From Bubalus kerabau (Eukaryota; Chordata; Mammalia; Artiodactyla; Bovidae): a DNA stretch of 64,000 nucleotides. The notes beneath the pieces are model-generated. The model saw nothing but the letters and a program-made list of their open reading frames with translations, did not search any database and was not told where the DNA came from. The stretch covers positions 5,890,001 through 5,954,000 of the forward strand of contig NC_073642.1 in assembly GCF_029407905.1 (NCBI RefSeq), read 5' to 3'. A program made the position numbers and the translations under genes. Below are positions 60,713 to 64,000 of the stretch, one piece after another; the first letter of the stretch is position 1; the number at the start of each line of letters is the position of its first letter.

Positions 60713-61486
60713 AGTACGTGTATTCTTAATCTAAACACCCTTGCCTTCCACCTAGTTCTTATTAGCCCTTGATGCTTTATAAAATGAATTCTTGGGATAT
60801 TTAGGACCCAGGAAGTAAAACAAATATATAATAGATGGGATTATAAATTTTACAGTTAATTTCAGAAAAAGATAACGTCTTTGGTGTCTGCAATTCAGGT
60901 TCTATCTATCCCCTCACCAAGTTTCCCTTTGAGATTAGGATTTTGCTACATGAACATAAATCAGAACTGAAGGACTAGGGGTGGGGACATCTTAGGATCT
61001 AATTCTTCCTGAGCTGGATTAGAATTTAGCTCCCACATCTTGCATGGCATGTGCTAGTGAGGATGCCTTTTCTACCTCCATACAGCCTTCTTGGTAATGC
61101 AAGTTCACCTGTTATTTCTGCTTCTGATAGGCCATTGAAAATGATTCTGGCATTTTTTTCCCCTACATTTAAGACCCAGAGACACTCTCTCTACCATTTT
61201 CAAGAGGCTTCCTGCTCCCATCTTTTGTGAGCAACCTCACTGAGTGGAACTCTGGAACTCTGATCAATAGCCTCATAAATAACAAGTTGGTTGCAGTTAA
61301 CTTTTTTCTGATCACGTTCCTTACCTCAAAAGAGTACCTTCCTTTGGGTTCTGGATTTGGCTGTTGTGCAGCACTTAACAATAACATGAGACTTCAATGT
61401 CATTTCCTGATTTAATGTGGCTGAATAAGATTGCTTTGGCATCCAATTTAATGACACAGGTTTGGTAATTTAAGGGCTAGTCTCAG
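60713..61486. other. Intergenic, unique
   Basis: No gene or repeat recognised. Confidence 0.45.
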
Positions 61487-61586
61487 TGAACTTCGGAAGT
61501 TGGTGATGGACAGGGAGGCCTGGCGTGCTGCAATTCATGGGGTCGCAAAGAGTCAGACACGACTGAGCGACTGCTCTGATCTGAGT
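61487..61586 (+). mobile_element. BovB 3' end, about 100 bp, GATCT-type tail
   Basis: Starts at CTTCGGAAGTTGGTGATGGA and ends GACTGCTCTGATCTGAG. Extreme 5' truncation. Confidence 0.87.
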
Positions 61587-62017
61587 GAGAAAAAAAGGGT
61601 AAAAAAAGAAACTTGTAACATTATTTATACTCTCATCCCAAGTGAAAATTTAGCAAAAATTTGATGAGAGGAAAGTGAGGGCTTATATGCTCAGAGCTCA
61701 ACCTCCATTTGTGTGTCTTGGGACCAGAAAAGTTAGCTCTACTTGAATTCATTTTTTTCCCAGAAGTCCAATATATTCAGTGTGCAATTTTTCAGAACAT
61801 GAGGTTCACTCAGGATAACTTGTATCATGTTATAGCAGAAACTTTTATACCAGTGACACAGTCATGCAACACTTGAAAGAACTTTGCTTCTGTGGAACTA
61901 TATTAAAATGTTGATTTGAATATGTATGTATTTGTATGTAGTAATCAGTAAATGCCCTGGTTCTGAGGGTGTACGAATATGAATTTAAGAGATATGTATC
62001 TATTTTTGTTGTTTTTC
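61587..62017. other. Intergenic, unique, with a 30-bp repeat copy
   Basis: 61676-61705 is repeated exactly at 62719-62748. Otherwise nothing recognised. Confidence 0.6.
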
Positions 62018-62530
62018 AGTCACCTGGTCATGTCCGACTCTTTGTGACCCCATAGAAAGCAGCATTCCAGGCCTCCCTGTCCCTCACCATCTCTTGAAGT
62101 TTGCCCAAGTTCAAGTCCCTTACATCAGTGATGCCATCCAACCATCTCATCTTCTGACAGCCTCAATCTTATCCTTCCGCCCTAAATCTTTCCCGGCATC
62201 AGGGACTTTTCTGATGAGTTGGCTGTTTGCAGCAGATGACCAAAATACTGGAGTTTCATCTTCAACATCAGTCCTTCAAATGAGTGTTCAGGGTTAATTT
62301 CCCTTAAGATTGACTGGTTTGATCTCCTTGCTGTCCAAGGAACTTTCAGGAATCTTCTTCAGCACCACAGTTCAAACACATCAATTCTTTAGCATTCTGC
62401 CTTCTTTACAGTCTAGCTCTCACAACCGTATGTGACCACTGGGAAGACCATAGCCTTGACTGTATGGACCTTTGTCAGCAGAGTAATGTCTCTGCCTTTC
62501 CAAACACTGTCTAGGTTTGTCATGGCTTCT
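62018..62530 (-). mobile_element. Old BovB, 3' segment (minus)
   Basis: Antisense 3' end (CAGTCACCTGGTCATGTCCG) through the C-terminal region to RDITLLTKVHTVKAMVFPVV and the MTNLDSV block. It is more diverged than the other copies, with several indels. Confidence 0.85.
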
Positions 62531-62535
62531 TTTTC

Positions 62536-62940
62536 TTCTTCTTCTTCAGGAAATAACTTCTCTTCAGGAAAATTGGAAATATCAAGGGAACATATCACCC
62601 AAAGATGGACACAATACAGAACAGAAATGATAGAGACCTAGTAGATGCTGAAGAGATCAAAAAGAGGTAGAAAGAATACACTGAAGAACTAAATAAAAAA
62701 TATCTTAATGAACTTAACTGAGGGCTTATATGCTCAGAGCTCAACCTCTGTGAGGTTATACTTAAGTCAGTAAACTCTAAAGGATGATGCCATCAGGGTA
62801 TTGTTTTTGATATGTCAGCAAATCTTGACAACCCAGCAGTGGCCACAGGACTGGAAAAGGTCAATTCTCACCCCACTTCCCAAGAAGGGTATGACTAAAG
62901 AATGTGCTAACCACACCAGACAATTGCACTCATATCTAGT
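62536..62940 (+). mobile_element. Old BovB, 5' segment inverted (plus)
   Basis: Sense sequence from the region before the RT fingers (AAATTGGAAATATCAAGGGA; AGAGATCAAAAAGAGGTAGA) to the QWPQDWKRS-like block (CAGTGGCCACAGGACTGGAA) and KKGMTKECAN. It carries the 30-bp sequence also found at 61676. Confidence 0.8.
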
Positions 62941-63159
62941 TTTACCTATGTGCATATTTAACATATTTTAAAGGCCACACTTGGAGGTCTACAAGAATGT
63001 CATTTAAAGAGAGGTCTTTGTATTATTCAAGTCTGAGAAACACTATTGTTTGATTGCCATCTCTGCAATCTCCTTAGCTACCAACTCCCTTAGTCCTGTT
63101 TTGCTGCATACACTTTTGTGAAAAGCTGAGATTTCACAATTTATCAGCTACTGCCACAA

Positions 63160-63600
63160 TAATCTTCATAGTAGCACTATTTACAATAGCCAAGACATGG
63201 AAACAACCTAAATGTCCATCAACAGATGAATGGATATGTGGTATGTATATACAATGGAATACTACTCAGCCATAAAGGAGAATGAAATAATGCTATTTCC
63301 AGCAAAATGGATGGATCTAGAGATAATCATATTAATTGAAGTAAGTCATGAAGAGAAATACAAATACCATATGATGTCACTTAGATGTGCAATCTAAAAT
63401 ATGATACAAATGAACTTATCTATGAAACACAAGCAGACTGACAGATATAGAGAACAAAATTGTGGTCAGCAAGGGGGTAGGGGGTGAAGAGGGGTTGTAT
63501 TGGGAGTTTGGAATTAGCAGGTGCAAACTATTATACAGAGAATGGATAAACAACAAGGTAACTATTTTCTATATCTTATAATAAATCATATGGAAAAGAA
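63160..63600 (+). mobile_element. L1 3' end (plus), old subfamily
   Basis: ATAGCCAAGACATGGAAACA, TACTACTCAGCCATAAAGGA and the 3' UTR up to ATAATAAATCATATGGAAAA. 62941-63159 to its left is unassigned and may contain further degraded L1. Confidence 0.85.
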
Positions 63601-63603
63601 CAA

Positions 63604-63617
63604 TGTGTGTGTGTGTA

Positions 63618-63654
<37 letters not shown>
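63604..63654. repeat. (GT)n(AT)n compound microsatellite
   Basis: TGTGTGTGTGTATGTGTGTG, then a pure TA run to 63654, at the 3' end of the L1. Confidence 0.95.
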
Positions 63655-63760
63655 CAGTCAGTGCTCAGTTTAGTCACTCAGTCGTGTTGGCTCTTTGTGA
63701 CCCCATGGACTAAAGCATGCCAGGCTTCCCTGTCCATCACCAACTCCTAGAGTTTACTCA
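63655..63760 (-). mobile_element. BovB 3' end (minus), short
   Basis: Antisense tail and 3' UTR (CAGTTTAGTCACTCAGTCGT to CCTAGAGTTTACTCA), cut by the following SINE. Confidence 0.82.
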
Positions 63761-64000
63761 GGAGAAGGCAATGGCACCCCACTCCAGTACTTTTGCCTGG
63801 AAAATCCCATGGACGGAGGAGTCTGGTAGGCTGCAGTCCATGGGGTCACTAGAGTCGGACACGACTGAGCGACTTCCCTTTCACTTTTCACTTGCATGCG
63901 TTGGAGAAAGAAATGGCAACCCACTCCAGTGTTCTTGCCTGGAGAATCCCAGGGATGGGGGAGCCTGGTGGGCTGCCGTCTATGGGGCCGCACAGAGTCA
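63761..64000 (+). mobile_element. Bov-A2 SINE, runs off the window
   Basis: First monomer, linker and most of the second monomer (to GGCCGCACAGAGTCA). The (AGC)n tail lies outside the window. Confidence 0.9.

Noticed and set aside
60032..60734. Open frames near the right-hand L1 5' end as genes
   Set aside because: The segment reads as L1 5' UTR in antisense. No splice sites or family motifs.

Overview
This is eukaryotic nuclear DNA from a ruminant, most likely a bovid (cattle, sheep, goat or relative). The diagnosis rests on interspersed repeats confined to ruminants in this combination: at least seventeen BovB (RTE-type LINE) fragments, many Bov-A, Bov-A2 and Bov-tA SINEs (BovB- and tRNA-derived), and ruminant L1 copies. 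The species cannot be fixed from sequence alone.

The only host gene I can support is the 3' half of a GABA-A receptor gamma subunit, on the + strand. It has four coding exons at 15676-15828, 21262-21458, 22167-22226 and 30207-30488, with consistent splice sites and phases and a stop at 30486-30488. The residues match the gamma-3 subunit (GABRG3) better than gamma-1 or gamma-2. The four exons encode transmembrane segments M1 to M4 and the intracellular M3-M4 loop. An in-frame second donor 18 nt past the 60-bp exon reproduces the published gamma-3 short/long splice choice, including the new protein kinase C site. By analogy with the ten-exon gamma-3 gene I call these exons 7-10; the number is inferred because the 5' half lies outside the window.

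Layout: 1-15675 is the upstream intron, dominated by a minus-strand, nearly full-length but dead L1 (about 5390-14535) with younger insertions. 15829-30206 holds introns 7, 8 and 9, with BovB, SINE and L1 3'-end insertions and a very AT-rich tract split by a 1.8-kb BovB. 30489 to about 33 kb is 3' UTR and downstream flank. From about 33 kb to the end is intergenic: unique sequence to about 40 kb, then a dense nest of L1, BovB and SINE insertions.

The least expected structure is at about 50600-54645: two adjacent, unrelated, diverged tandem-repeat families (about 350-bp and about 285-342-bp units) between two L1 fragments. I recognise neither as a named satellite. Other structures worth checking are a 129-bp local duplication carrying part of a SINE, an L1 holding a BovB that holds an inverted BovB, a BovB copy with a twin-priming-like 5' inversion, and an L1 3' end 18 nt downstream of an exon donor. 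There are no prokaryotic features, CRISPR arrays, rRNA genes or intact tRNA genes. All reverse-transcriptase reading frames are truncated or disrupted.
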